In this document: piece by piece, positions 43,620-52,749 of the stretch
How positions within the stretch are numbered: position 1 is the stretch's first letter
Layout: each line of letters opens with the position of its first letter
Translations under genes and position numbers: made by a program
The notes under the pieces: model-generated
The model's input: only the letters and a program-made list of their open reading frames with translations
Told to the model about the DNA's origin: nothing
Databases searched by the model: none
Origin: Lachnospiraceae bacterium
GTDB lineage: Bacteria > Bacillota > Clostridia > Lachnospirales > Lachnospiraceae
Assembly (NCBI GenBank): GCA_902363135.1
Contig: CABIZF010000009.1
Span: 62,001-126,000 of the forward strand
Direction: 5' to 3'
DNA length: 64,000 bases

Positions 43620-43678
43620 AAAAACATTGTTTATATCACTATCATTATGTTATCCGAAAAGGAGTGTAAGTAAGAACG

Positions 43679-44203
43679 ATGAAAAAGATTGAAGAATACG
43701 TAAGAAGTATCCCGGATTTTCCAGAGCCGGGAATTATTTTCCGGGATGTGACCAGTATCCTGCAGGACCCGGACGGACTGAAGCTGTCCATCGATCTGAT
43801 TCAGGAAAAGCTGGAAGGACTGGATTTTGATGTGATTGCAGGTACTGAGTCCCGCGGATTTATTTTTGGTGTACCGGTTGCATATAATATGCACAAGGCA
43901 TTCGTGCCGGTGCGCAAAAAGGGAAAGCTTCCGTGTGAGACCGTATCCAGAGAGTATGCACTGGAGTACGGGACAGCGGCGATCGAGATTCACAAGGATG
44001 CAATCAAGCCGGGACAGAAGGTCGTTGTGATCGACGACCTGATCGCGACCGGTGGTACGATTGAGGCAGCGGTAAAGCTGATCGAGGAGCTCGGCGGTGA
44101 AGTCGTAAAGGTCGTATTTTTGATGGAGCTGGCCGGGTTGAAGGGCCGTGAGCGCCTGAAGGACTATGATGTAGAGTCTGTAATTTGCTACGAAGGAAAA
44201 TAA
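43679..44203 (+). CDS. apt: adenine phosphoribosyltransferase
   Basis: A 174-residue purine salvage enzyme joining adenine and PRPP to AMP. FPEPGIIFRDVTSIL (residues 13-27), AGTESRGFIFG near 57-67 and the PRPP loop VVVIDDLIATGGTI near 117-130 are diagnostic. RBS AAGGAG. Followed by rel, a common clostridial order. Confidence 0.97.
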   Translation: MKKIEEYVRSIPDFPEPGIIFRDVTSILQDPDGLKLSIDLIQEKLEGLDFDVIAGTESRGFIFGVPVAYNMHKAFVPVRKKGKLPCETVSREYALEYGTAAIEIHKDAIKPGQKVVVIDDLIATGGTIEAAVKLIEELGGEVVKVVFLMELAGLKGRERLKDYDVESVICYEGK

Positions 44204-44243
44204 CTGAGTATCTTACACAGTGCCAAGGGAGAAGACGGGACAG

Positions 44244-46547
44244 ATGCCGATGGATGCAAAGACAAATCAGGAAGAAATCGAAGAGATCAGACAGGCGGAC
44301 GCAAGCGTCAAGAAGATGGAGGATTTTACGAGTCCGGATAAGCTGTATCAGGAGTTGATTGCAAGTATCCGGAAATACCATCCTTCCGATGATATTTCTA
44401 TGATAGAAAAGGCTTACAGGATAGCCTATGAGGCCCATAAGGGCCAGAAGCGCAAATCCGGTGAGCCATATATCATTCATCCGCTTTGCGTGGCGATTAT
44501 TCTTGCGGATCTGGAGCTGGACAAGGAGACGATCGTGGCCGGGCTGCTGCATGACGTGGTCGAGGATACGGTCATGACCTCAGAGGAGGTTCGGAAGGAA
44601 TTCGGTGCGGAGGTCGAGCTGCTCGTCGACGGTGTGACGAAGCTGACACAGCTTTCCTATTCAGCGGATAAGATCGAGGTACAGGCAGAAAATCTGCGGA
44701 AAATGTTCCTTGCGATGGCAAAGGATATCCGGGTCATCCTTGTCAAGCTGGCAGACCGTCTCCACAATATGCGCACAGCAAAGTACTGGTCGCCGGAGAA
44801 ACAAAAAGAGAAGGCCCGTGAGACGATGGATATCTATGCGCCGATCGCGCACAGGCTTGGTATTTCCAAGATCAAAGTCGAGCTGGATGATCTGTCTTTG
44901 AAGTACCTGGAGCCGGAGGTCTACTATGACCTGGTGGAAAAGATTGCGCTGAAAAAAGAGGCGCGTCAGGCTGTAGTGGACAATATTGTAAAGGAAGTCC
45001 GTCAGCATATCGATGCGGCCGGGATACGTGCTCAGATCGATGGGCGTGCAAAGCACTTCTTCAGCATTTACAAAAAAATGGTGAATCAGAAGAAGTCCCT
45101 GGATCAGATTTATGACCTGTTTGCCGTGCGGATTATTGTGGATACGGTGAAGGACTGTTATGCAGCGCTTGGTGTCATCCATGAAATGTACAAGCCGATT
45201 CCCGGCCGCTTCAAGGATTATATCGCAATGCCGAAGCAGAACATGTACCAGTCACTGCACACGACGCTGATCGGTCCGAACGGTCAGCCGTTCGAAATCC
45301 AGATCCGGACTTTTGAGATGCACCGGACAGCGGAGTACGGAATTGCGGCACACTGGAAGTACAAGGAATCGGCAGATGGCAAGAAGGGCGGAAGCAAGAG
45401 TGAGGAGGAAAAGCTCAGCTGGCTGCGGCAGGTGCTTGACTGGCAGATGTCGGACAACCGCGAGTTTATGAGCCTCTTAAAGAGTGATTTTGACCTGTTT
45501 TCAGAGAGTGTCTACTGCTTTACACCGGCGGGTGATGTCAAGAATCTTCCCGCCGGCTCGACCCCGATCGACTTTGCTTACAGCATTCACAGTGCGGTCG
45601 GCAACCGTATGATCGGAGCCAGAGTCAACGGAAAGCTCGTCACGATCGACTATGTGATTCAGAATGGCGACCGGATCGAGATCATTACGTCCCAGAACTC
45701 CCGCGGGCCAAGCCGCGACTGGCTGAAGATCGTCAAGAGCTCTCAGGCACGCAATAAGATCACACAGTGGTTCAAGCAGGAACTCAAGGAAGACAATATT
45801 GTAAAAGGCAAAGAGATTCTGGCAAACTACTGTAAAGCAAAAGGGATTGTGCTGCAGGATATCTTGAAGCCTGAGTATATAGAGCGGGTGCTGACAAAGT
45901 ACGGATTCCGCGACTGGAATTCTACATTAGCGGCGCTCGGACACGGCGGGTTGAAGGAAGGACAGGTCGTAAATAAGCTGCTCGAGGGCTATGAGCTCGA
46001 TCACAAGAAGGAGATTACTGACGAGCAGATTATCGAGGCGGCACAGACGGCTAAGGATGCGGCTCCGGTCCGGGTGACAAAGTCCAAGGCAGGCATCACG
46101 GTGCAGGGAATTGATGATGTGAGCGTGCGGTTTGCAAAATGCTGCAGTCCGATCCCGGGAGATGAGATTGTGGGATTTGTGACGCGGGGCAGAGGTGTGA
46201 CGATACACCGCACCGACTGTATCAATATGATCAATCTTCCGGAGGAAGAGCGGGCACGTCTCATCGATGCGGAGTGGCAGCGGGAGGCGGAGATCGGCAA
46301 TAAAGGACTGTATCTCGCAGAGATTATTATTTATGGTCACAATCGTACCGGACTGCTTGTGGATATTACAAAAATCCTTACAGAGCGCAAGATCGACATG
46401 ATTTCGGTCAATTCGCGTACGAGCAGGCAGGGAATGGCGACGATTACGATGTCCTTTGAGGTACCGGATAAGTCTGTACTGAATTATTTGATTGAAAAGA
46501 TTCGGCAGGTGGAGAGCGTGATCGATATTGAACGTACCACAGGTTGA
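44244..46547 (+). CDS. bifunctional (p)ppGpp synthetase/hydrolase (Rel)
   Basis: A 767-residue RelA/SpoT homologue of the stringent response. N-terminal HD hydrolase (YIIHPLCVAIIL, LLHDVVEDT near 90-110), synthetase domain with PGRFKDYIAMPKQNMYQSLH (the RFKD form found in bifunctional enzymes) and EIQIRTFEMHRTAEYGIAAHW, TGS domain around VYCFTPAGDVKNLPAGSTPIDFAY, zinc-finger-like CC segment (AKCCSPIPGD) and a C-terminal ACT domain. ATG 44244 was taken with GGGAG upstream; GTG 44220 is an alternative. Confidence 0.96.
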   Translation: MPMDAKTNQEEIEEIRQADASVKKMEDFTSPDKLYQELIASIRKYHPSDDISMIEKAYRIAYEAHKGQKRKSGEPYIIHPLCVAIILADLELDKETIVAGLLHDVVEDTVMTSEEVRKEFGAEVELLVDGVTKLTQLSYSADKIEVQAENLRKMFLAMAKDIRVILVKLADRLHNMRTAKYWSPEKQKEKARETMDIYAPIAHRLGISKIKVELDDLSLKYLEPEVYYDLVEKIALKKEARQAVVDNIVKEVRQHIDAAGIRAQIDGRAKHFFSIYKKMVNQKKSLDQIYDLFAVRIIVDTVKDCYAALGVIHEMYKPIPGRFKDYIAMPKQNMYQSLHTTLIGPNGQPFEIQIRTFEMHRTAEYGIAAHWKYKESADGKKGGSKSEEEKLSWLRQVLDWQMSDNREFMSLLKSDFDLFSESVYCFTPAGDVKNLPAGSTPIDFAYSIHSAVGNRMIGARVNGKLVTIDYVIQNGDRIEIITSQNSRGPSRDWLKIVKSSQARNKITQWFKQELKEDNIVKGKEILANYCKAKGIVLQDILKPEYIERVLTKYGFRDWNSTLAALGHGGLKEGQVVNKLLEGYELDHKKEITDEQIIEAAQTAKDAAPVRVTKSKAGITVQGIDDVSVRFAKCCSPIPGDEIVGFVTRGRGVTIHRTDCINMINLPEEERARLIDAEWQREAEIGNKGLYLAEIIIYGHNRTGLLVDITKILTERKIDMISVNSRTSRQGMATITMSFEVPDKSVLNYLIEKIRQVESVIDIERTTG

Positions 46548-46548
46548 A

Positions 46549-46573
46549 CGCAGATCGCGAAGCGACTGCGTTC
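46549..46573 (+). repeat. hairpin with GCGAAGC core
   Basis: AACGCAG-a-TCGC-GAA-GCGA-CTGCGTT just after rel. No T-run. It sits directly before the 64-bp repeat copy 3 and shares TCGCGAAGCGACTGC with 32520-32535. Confidence 0.55.
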
Positions 46574-46577
46574 ATGA

Positions 46578-46641
46578 GCAAGTAGCGAAGCTAGGCCCTG
46601 TCAGCAGAGCTGCAGGGATGGATTGCGAATGTCCGCTTTAC
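46578..46641 (+). repeat. 64-bp dispersed repeat, copy 3
   Basis: Matches copy 1 at all but a few positions (A/G and A/T-type changes near the end), in the gap between rel and the MBL hydrolase gene. All three hairpins are intact. Confidence 0.8.
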
Positions 46642-46659
46642 TGAGATGGAGGATGGAAG

Positions 46660-47286
46660 ATGCAGAAGATGCGTATTGTGACAATGCAGCTGGGGATGCT
46701 GGCGACCAATTGTTATCTGGTGATAAATGAAGAGACAGGGGAGCTGGTCATAATCGATCCGGCAGGTGAGGCGGATCGTATCCTTGCGCGGGTGCGTCAG
46801 ATGAAGGCCAGGCCGGTGGCTGTTTTGCTGACACATGGTCACTTTGACCATATTGGAGCGGTGGCCTCCTTGCAGAAAACGTATTCCATCCCGGTCTGCG
46901 CAATGGCAGAAGAGCAGGAGCTTTTGCAGGATGCACAGAAGAATCTGTCCGGACTGTACGGAAAGCCGGTCACGGTACAGGCGGATCGTTTCTTCCGGGA
47001 TAAAGAGACGGTACAGCTGGCAGGATTTTTGTTTCAGGTACTGTATACGCCGGGACATACGGTTGGCGGATGCTGCTATTACTGCGCAGAGGAGCAGGTG
47101 CTGTTTTCAGGAGATACACTGTTTCATGGCAGCGTCGGCCGGACAGATTTTCCGACGGGCAGCATGGGGATGCTGCATGATTCCATTCACCGGAAGCTCT
47201 TTGTGTTGCCGACAGAGACGACTGTCTATCCGGGACATGGCGAGACGACGGATATTGCATACGAAAAGCGGTACAATCCGTACTAG
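46660..47286 (+). CDS. MBL-fold hydrolase (glyoxalase II-like)
   Basis: A 208-residue metallo-beta-lactamase-fold protein. The metal motif LTHGHFDHIG near residues 57-66, TPGHTVGGCCYY near 131-142, SGDTLFHGSVGRTDF near 150-164 and VYPGHGETTDI near 189-199 are complete. Many of this short class are glyoxalase II-like or persulfide-dioxygenase-like thioesterases; activity is uncertain. RBS GGAGG. It precedes hemZ by 11 bp. Confidence 0.9.
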   Translation: MQKMRIVTMQLGMLATNCYLVINEETGELVIIDPAGEADRILARVRQMKARPVAVLLTHGHFDHIGAVASLQKTYSIPVCAMAEEQELLQDAQKNLSGLYGKPVTVQADRFFRDKETVQLAGFLFQVLYTPGHTVGGCCYYCAEEQVLFSGDTLFHGSVGRTDFPTGSMGMLHDSIHRKLFVLPTETTVYPGHGETTDIAYEKRYNPY

Positions 47287-47297
47287 GAGAGAACAAG

Positions 47298-48818
47298 ATG
47301 ATCATAGTAGAATTAGACAGACAGACGTTTCAATATGATGTACATTCGCTGGTAAAGGCGTTTTACCCGGCGGAGGATGTGAAAATGGTAGAAGAGACAC
47401 CGGCGGATGGAGTGGCGCTCCTGAGGCTGGTGGTTTCTTTTGTTATGCCGGATGCCGGAAACGGGGATATGGAAATACGGCCGGATGACCCGTACAGTGA
47501 GGAAGGGCTTGGTATCGGCACAACGGTTCGTGTCCGGATCTATGAGCCGACAGAAGAGCTGAAGACGGAAGAGTCGGTTATACTGCAGACCGATGAGCGT
47601 AAGGAAATCAAGAATGAACTGAAGCGCCTGCTGTACCGGGTACTGTCAGCGCATACCAACCAACAGCTCCCATGGGGGAACCTGACCGGAATCAGGCCGA
47701 CAAAGATTCCAATGGCACTTCTGGAGCAGGGATGGAAAAACCCGGATATTGCCAGCTATATGCGAAACACCTATTATACAAGCAATGAGAAGACTGCACT
47801 GGCGATCGCGATTGCGAACCGGGAGCGGCATCTTCTGAAGGATATCAATTACGAAAATGGATACAGTTTGTATGTGGGCATTCCGTTTTGCCCGAGCATC
47901 TGCCTGTACTGTTCATTCAGCTCAAGTCCGATCGGCATCTGGAAAGATCAGGTAGACGCTTATCTGGATGCGCTCTGCAAGGAGATCGACTATGCGTCAG
48001 AGGCATTTGCGGATAAGGAGCTGAATACAGTCTACATCGGCGGAGGCACTCCGACGACGCTGGAGCCGGCACAGCTGGATCGCCTTCTGACAAAGCTGGA
48101 AGAACGTTTTGACTACAGCAGGCTCAGAGAGTTTACGGTGGAAGCCGGACGTCCGGACAGCATTACGGCAGAAAAGCTGCAGGTATTGCGGGATCATGGC
48201 ATCAGCCGCATTTCTGTCAACCCGCAGACGATGAACCAGAAGACGCTTGACCTGATCGGAAGAAAGCATACCGTTGAGCAGACGAAGGAGGCCTTTTTCC
48301 TTGCAAGGACGCTTGGATTTGACAATATTAATATGGATCTGATCGTCGGGCTTCCGGGAGAGGGACAGCCGGAGGTTGAGCATACGATGCGTGAGATCAC
48401 AGCACTTGATCCGGACAGCATTACGGTCCATTCCCTTGCAGTGAAGCGTGCGTCGCGGCTGCGGATGTTCCGGGATGAATACAGGGAAATGACCTTTACG
48501 AACAACCGCATGATTATGGATATGGCGGCTTCCTATGCGATGCGTGCAGGACAGTCTCCGTATTACCTGTACCGCCAGAAAAATATGGCAGGAAATTTTG
48601 AAAATGTCGGCTATTCCAAAGAAGGAAAGGCTGGGATTTACAACATCCTGATCATGGAGGAGGTACAGAGCATTCTGGCGCTCGGAGCTGGCGCGTCAAC
48701 GAAGCTCGTGCTGGCGAATGATCGCATCGAACGAATCGAGAATGTGAAGGATATCCGGAGCTACATTGACCGGATTGATGAGATGATCGAGAGAAAGAGA
48801 AGCGGGATTCATGCGTGA
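47298..48818 (+). CDS. hemZ: coproporphyrinogen III oxidase-like radical SAM protein (HemZ)
   Basis: A 506-residue radical-SAM enzyme. The 4Fe-4S cluster motif is CPSICLYCSF (C-x3-C-x2-C, about residues 199-206), with GGGTPTTLE and NPQTMN downstream and an N-terminal 170-residue HemZ-specific part. HemZ is annotated as oxygen-independent coproporphyrinogen dehydrogenase; whether all members make heme is open, and no other heme genes are here. RBS is GGAGAG. Confidence 0.9.
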   Translation: MIIVELDRQTFQYDVHSLVKAFYPAEDVKMVEETPADGVALLRLVVSFVMPDAGNGDMEIRPDDPYSEEGLGIGTTVRVRIYEPTEELKTEESVILQTDERKEIKNELKRLLYRVLSAHTNQQLPWGNLTGIRPTKIPMALLEQGWKNPDIASYMRNTYYTSNEKTALAIAIANRERHLLKDINYENGYSLYVGIPFCPSICLYCSFSSSPIGIWKDQVDAYLDALCKEIDYASEAFADKELNTVYIGGGTPTTLEPAQLDRLLTKLEERFDYSRLREFTVEAGRPDSITAEKLQVLRDHGISRISVNPQTMNQKTLDLIGRKHTVEQTKEAFFLARTLGFDNINMDLIVGLPGEGQPEVEHTMREITALDPDSITVHSLAVKRASRLRMFRDEYREMTFTNNRMIMDMAASYAMRAGQSPYYLYRQKNMAGNFENVGYSKEGKAGIYNILIMEEVQSILALGAGASTKLVLANDRIERIENVKDIRSYIDRIDEMIERKRSGIHA

Positions 48819-48845
48819 TAGCGGAAGCGTGCGATTGTTTGTGCC

Positions 48846-49007
48846 TAGTATGGCTCACGCTAATTAGCGACCTGCTTCATTTGTATAAATTTCCATCTAC
48901 TGCGTTGTCGTCAATCGCCGTAGCCACCGCTACGCCTCATTCCTTCGCCTTGTAGATGAAAATTTATCCAGCATGAATCAGATTGTTAATTAGCGTGAGT
49001 CATACTA
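48846..49007. mobile_element. MITE-like foldback element (162 bp)
   Basis: The 21-bp terminal arms (48846-48866 and 48987-49007, core GCTCACGCTAATTA) match inversely with one mismatch. Inside is a second inverted pair, ATAAATTT-CC-ATCTAC with GTAGAT-GA-AAATTTAT. The whole element can fold into one long hairpin. It has no coding sequence and lies in the gap after hemZ. Such structures fit non-autonomous transposable elements. I recall similar motifs in gut Lachnospiraceae, but cannot check that here. Confidence 0.75.
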
Positions 49008-49067
49008 GCATTTGCTGTGGGTATGCATGAACAGGAAGGTTCCGGTATGACAGCAGGCGGTAACGTG

Positions 49068-50363
49068 TCAGTCGGATGAGCCGGTGGTGAATGTCTCCAT
49101 GGCCTGCTGCAGGTCTCCCATTACTGCATTGGTAAAAGAGTCATCAAAATTGATTTCCCACGTTTCCCCGTTGTTGCGGAAGGCCATGTCTACATCGGTA
49201 TGACAGACATCGCTTGTCTCCGTCAGCGACTGAAGGAGAAGACGGGAAGTTTCATTGGATACCTGTACGTCATTGTCGCGGATTGACCGGGTCGTCGCGG
49301 CGTAGGCGAGCAGGTATTTTTTGTATAAGCTGAGCATGCCGGGCATGTCGATGCTTGTGATCCGGACAGTTGCGGTCGAGGAATCACCTTCTTCGTGACA
49401 TTTCAGAATTTCATAGTCAAAAGCCGCGGCAATACGTGCACTGTAGGCATCATCAATCTGCGTACTGTATTCACTGTTGTACGTGGCAAAGACATCGCTG
49501 ATGGAAAGATAATTTTTCCAACCATCGGCATCGAGCGCTTTTAATGCGTCCAGGTGAATGGAGAGTACTGTGGAAGCGGGGAGAATGTATGGATCGTTCA
49601 TACTGGAGATAAAGCCACTCACGAGCTGATCCTCCAGAGTGGAATCTGCGAGAATCATCCAGTTTTTTCCGTCTTTTCTGAGATGGAATGTGGCGGTGGT
49701 GACAGTCGTATCATAGGAATTGGAGGCAAGGGTGTCGTAGAGCAGATGGTAGTAGTCACCGGTCGTCTGTGTGGAAGCAGAAGCGGTGATGGCTGCTGAC
49801 CGGCGCAAAATGGCGCTGCAGAGGTCCTGGGCAACGGTATGCATATCAGAGTTTGTGATCTCGACGGTGACGGTAGCAGTATCACCGTCAATTTCTTCAT
49901 TGAGAATGTCATAGCTGAAATTTTTGAAAAAGAGCGCGACGGCATCGGTGGCCTTCTGGTCAATCGTGCCGGTCGCAAGATGAGAATTGGTCAGATTCTC
50001 ATAGGAAATAAAAGACTGGATGGTCGGCTCGTCCAGCTCCTCAATCAGGGCGAGCTCGTGCTCAACTGCCTGTGAGGGACTCTGTACCCGTCGCAGATTC
50101 CACGAATAGAGGAAGGAAAGCAACAGCAGCTGTGCGACGAGGATCGCCGGAATGCCGATGGAAAAGGAAAGATGCTTTGTCTTGTGGCGGAACACATACA
50201 TGCCGGTGAGCACGCCGATACTGCCAAAGAGCAGTGCAATCAGGAACAGCGTACGCTCCGGGATGCGCCATTTGTGGCGGATCGCCCTGCGCTTGTCGAG
50301 GGCCATGGCTGCAAAACCGATAAGATTGATCAGCATCAGATATACGATTAAAATAGTTTTCAT
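49068..50363 (-). CDS. DUF1294-type membrane protein fused to two extracellular repeats
   Basis: A 431-residue fusion. Residues 1-90 hold DUF1294-like sequence with three membrane helices (IGFAAMALDKRRAIRHKWRIPE, LFGSIGVLTGMYVFRHKTKH). Residues 92-420 are soluble, with two similar parts (about 100-250 and 265-415), each ending with a W-I/E segment (KNWMILAD, ETWEINFDD) typical of NTF2/DUF5105-like domains. Free DUF1294 proteins are about 90 residues, so the fusion is unusual. Own minus-strand promoter; RBS rc of CCTCCG gives CGGAGG at 50370-50375. Confidence 0.8.
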   Translation of the reverse strand: MKTILIVYLMLINLIGFAAMALDKRRAIRHKWRIPERTLFLIALLFGSIGVLTGMYVFRHKTKHLSFSIGIPAILVAQLLLLSFLYSWNLRRVQSPSQAVEHELALIEELDEPTIQSFISYENLTNSHLATGTIDQKATDAVALFFKNFSYDILNEEIDGDTATVTVEITNSDMHTVAQDLCSAILRRSAAITASASTQTTGDYYHLLYDTLASNSYDTTVTTATFHLRKDGKNWMILADSTLEDQLVSGFISSMNDPYILPASTVLSIHLDALKALDADGWKNYLSISDVFATYNSEYSTQIDDAYSARIAAAFDYEILKCHEEGDSSTATVRITSIDMPGMLSLYKKYLLAYAATTRSIRDNDVQVSNETSRLLLQSLTETSDVCHTDVDMAFRNNGETWEINFDDSFTNAVMGDLQQAMETFTTGSSD

Positions 50364-50397
50364 TTATACCTCCGATAATAAGTGCAGTACTGATTTG

Positions 50398-50426
50398 ATT
50401 GTACAGGATTTTCTGGAAAAAGTCAA
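50398..50426 (-). promoter_or_regulatory. promoter of the DUF1294-type gene
   Basis: On the minus strand TTGACT (50426-50421), 17 bp, TACAAT (50403-50398). Confidence 0.75.
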
Positions 50427-50435
50427 TTGACAATT

Positions 50436-50472
50436 ATATGTGATAAAAAACGAATGATATGTGATAAAAAAC
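50436..50472. repeat. phased direct repeats in divergent promoter region
   Basis: ATATGTGATAAAAAAC occurs at 50436-50451 and 50457-50472, 21 bp apart (two helical turns), between divergent genes. A candidate regulator-binding pair. Confidence 0.5.
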
Positions 50473-50593
50473 AGAGAATATGAAAATGTGAAAAATGAGT
50501 GACTTTCGGAAGTATTAAGAAATTCTCTCTTTTTTTTGCAGGAAGTTGTGGTATAGTGTTAAAGGAAATTAAACAAAAAAGGGGAACGATTGC

Positions 50594-52045
50594 ATGAAAA
50601 AAGCAGTGATTGCCTTTGTCGTGCTCGGCATCGTGGGTGCGGGCGGCTATGGCGTATATCATCATTTTTTTGAAAATACAGAAAATTCAGGCAGAGTCTC
50701 TTCCACCAGTGAGGATGCTGTGTATGTAGATCAGGTATCTGCGATCACCGGCTTCGGCAGTGGGAACGGACTGGTGCAGCGCTATGGCGGAGAGGTAGAG
50801 CCGCAGGAGACATTAGAGGTAAAGCTGGAGTCAGACCGCACCGTAAAGCAGTGCTTTGTAAAGGAAGGCGATGATGTAAAGACAGGTCAGCGGCTCTTTG
50901 TCTACGACACGCAGGACGATGAGGACAAGCTGGCGCAGGCGCAGATCGATATCGAGAAGGCACAGGGTGACATCGAGGTATCGAAGAAGCAGATCGCTTC
51001 CTATGAAAAGGCAAAGGCGAATGCCAGCTCAGATGAGCAGCTGGAGTATACGACAAATATTATGACTGCACAGACGGCAATCAAGCAGAGCGAGTATGAG
51101 ATCAAGACCAAGGAGCTGGAGGTCAGCAACCTGAAAAAGAAGATTGCAGATGCTACTGTCACGAGTGAGCTGGACGGCGTTGTGCAGAAGATCAGCGATA
51201 CATCCGACAATTCCAACTCTTATTCTGGATCCGGCAGTGATTCCAATGCTTATATTACGATCCTCTCAGCTGGCGACTACCGGATCAAGGGCAGCGTCAA
51301 TGAACAGAACCTTCAGGATCTTCAGGATCTATACAATATGGGAGCAACGATCATTGTCCATTCCCGTGTGGATGACAGTAAGACGTGGAAGGGGACGATT
51401 TCCGAGATCAAGACGGATAAGGCAGAGGAGAATGACAATAACAGTTATTACTATAGCAGCTCCGGCAATGCGGATTCGTCCAGCTATGCGTTTTATGTCG
51501 AGCTGGAAAATTCGGACGACCTGATCCTTGGTCAGCATGTCTATATGGAAGAGGATACCGGCGATGAGGAGCAGAAGGACGGTCTGTGGCTGGAGGACTA
51601 CTATATTATGCAGGAGGACGACGGCAAGGCCTATGTCTGGATGGCGGACAAGAATAATCAGCTGACGAAGCAGGAAGTGACGCTTGGCGATTATGATGAG
51701 GACGAGATGAAGTACGAGATTACAGACGGACTGACTGAGGATGATTATATCACGGTGCCGCAGGATGGTATTCAGGAGGGGGCTCCGGTCATCTATAATG
51801 ATGCTTCGGAGGACACATCGTCGATGGACGGTTCATGGAGCGACGGAAGTGACGAGATGGATGGTTCGTGGAGTGACGGAAGTGACGAGATGGACGGTTC
51901 GTGGAGCGACGGAAGTGACGAGATGGACGGTTCATGGAGCGACGGAAGCGACGACATGGATGCAGATTATTCTGATGGAGATGCCGGTGACGGCATGGTC
52001 TATGATGCAGATCAGGGCAGCTATGTCGAGGATGGAGAGCAATAA
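50594..52045 (+). CDS. MacA/HlyD-type efflux adaptor 1
   Basis: A 483-residue membrane-fusion protein: one N-terminal helix (residues 3-22), a lipoyl-like domain (about 60-115, VKQCFVKEGDDVKTGQRLFVYDTQ), a coiled coil (about 120-190), second lipoyl half (VTSELDGVVQKISDTSDN) and a beta-barrel domain with an acidic C-terminus. The tail has four copies of an 11-residue D/S/G-rich unit. In monoderms such adaptors replace the periplasmic bridge in MacAB-like export. The ATPase, a second adaptor and the permease follow on the same strand. Confidence 0.88.
   Translation: MKKAVIAFVVLGIVGAGGYGVYHHFFENTENSGRVSSTSEDAVYVDQVSAITGFGSGNGLVQRYGGEVEPQETLEVKLESDRTVKQCFVKEGDDVKTGQRLFVYDTQDDEDKLAQAQIDIEKAQGDIEVSKKQIASYEKAKANASSDEQLEYTTNIMTAQTAIKQSEYEIKTKELEVSNLKKKIADATVTSELDGVVQKISDTSDNSNSYSGSGSDSNAYITILSAGDYRIKGSVNEQNLQDLQDLYNMGATIIVHSRVDDSKTWKGTISEIKTDKAEENDNNSYYYSSSGNADSSSYAFYVELENSDDLILGQHVYMEEDTGDEEQKDGLWLEDYYIMQEDDGKAYVWMADKNNQLTKQEVTLGDYDEDEMKYEITDGLTEDDYITVPQDGIQEGAPVIYNDASEDTSSMDGSWSDGSDEMDGSWSDGSDEMDGSWSDGSDEMDGSWSDGSDDMDADYSDGDAGDGMVYDADQGSYVEDGEQ
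51827..51958 (+). repeat. four 33-bp in-frame tandem repeats
   Basis: Four units encode DGSWSDGSDEM (the last has DDM), perfect or nearly so, in the C-terminal tail of the adaptor. Copy number probably varies between strains. Confidence 0.85.
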
Positions 52046-52065
52046 ATATACGGGGAGGTTATCTT

Positions 52066-52749
52066 GTGATCCTGAAATTGGAGCATATTTATAAGGACTA
52101 TATTCAGGGGAAGCTGACAGTCCCGGTACTAAAGGATGTGAGCCTGCATGTAGAGGAAGGCGAGTATGTGGCGATCATGGGACCGTCCGGTTCCGGAAAG
52201 TCGACATTGATGAATATTGTGGGCTGTCTGGACCGTCCGACTTCCGGGACCTATGAGCTGGCAGGTGAGGATGTGCTTTCTCTGAATGAAAATAAACTGG
52301 CTGATGTGCGGTTGAACCAGATCGGGTTTGTATTCCAGAATTTCCAGCTGCTGCCGCGTATGACAGCACTCGACAATGTAGCGCTGCCGCTTGTATATGC
52401 GGGTGTGAGGAAAAAGGCCCGCAGAGAGCGGGCGCGGGAAGCGCTGATTCGCGTCGGGCTGGAGGAGCGTGTAAGCTTTACTCCGACGCAGCTTTCCGGT
52501 GGACAGAAGCAGCGTGTCGCGATTGCGCGCGCGATGGTAAATAAGCCGAAGATTCTGCTGGCAGATGAGCCGACCGGAGCCTTGGATTCCAAGTCAAGTG
52601 CGCAGGTTATGGATCTGTTTGCCCAGCTGAATGCAGAAGGTGTGACAGTCGTGATGATTACACACGATCCTGGCATTGCCGGACATGCAAAGCGCGTGGT
52701 GGACATCTTCGACGGAGAGATTTCGGAGCGTAAGGAGGTGGGAGCATGA
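52066..52749 (+). CDS. MacB/LolD-like ABC ATPase
   Basis: A 227-residue ATPase. Walker A GPSGSGKST (near 35-43), signature LSGGQKQRV, Walker B ILLADEPTGALD and the switch H in MITHDPG are present. GTG start with GGGGAGG at 52052-52058. It matches the class that powers FtsX-like permeases and overlaps the next adaptor by 4 bp (ATGA). The working permease is most likely the gene at 55879. Confidence 0.94.
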   Translation: MILKLEHIYKDYIQGKLTVPVLKDVSLHVEEGEYVAIMGPSGSGKSTLMNIVGCLDRPTSGTYELAGEDVLSLNENKLADVRLNQIGFVFQNFQLLPRMTALDNVALPLVYAGVRKKARRERAREALIRVGLEERVSFTPTQLSGGQKQRVAIARAMVNKPKILLADEPTGALDSKSSAQVMDLFAQLNAEGVTVVMITHDPGIAGHAKRVVDIFDGEISERKEVGA

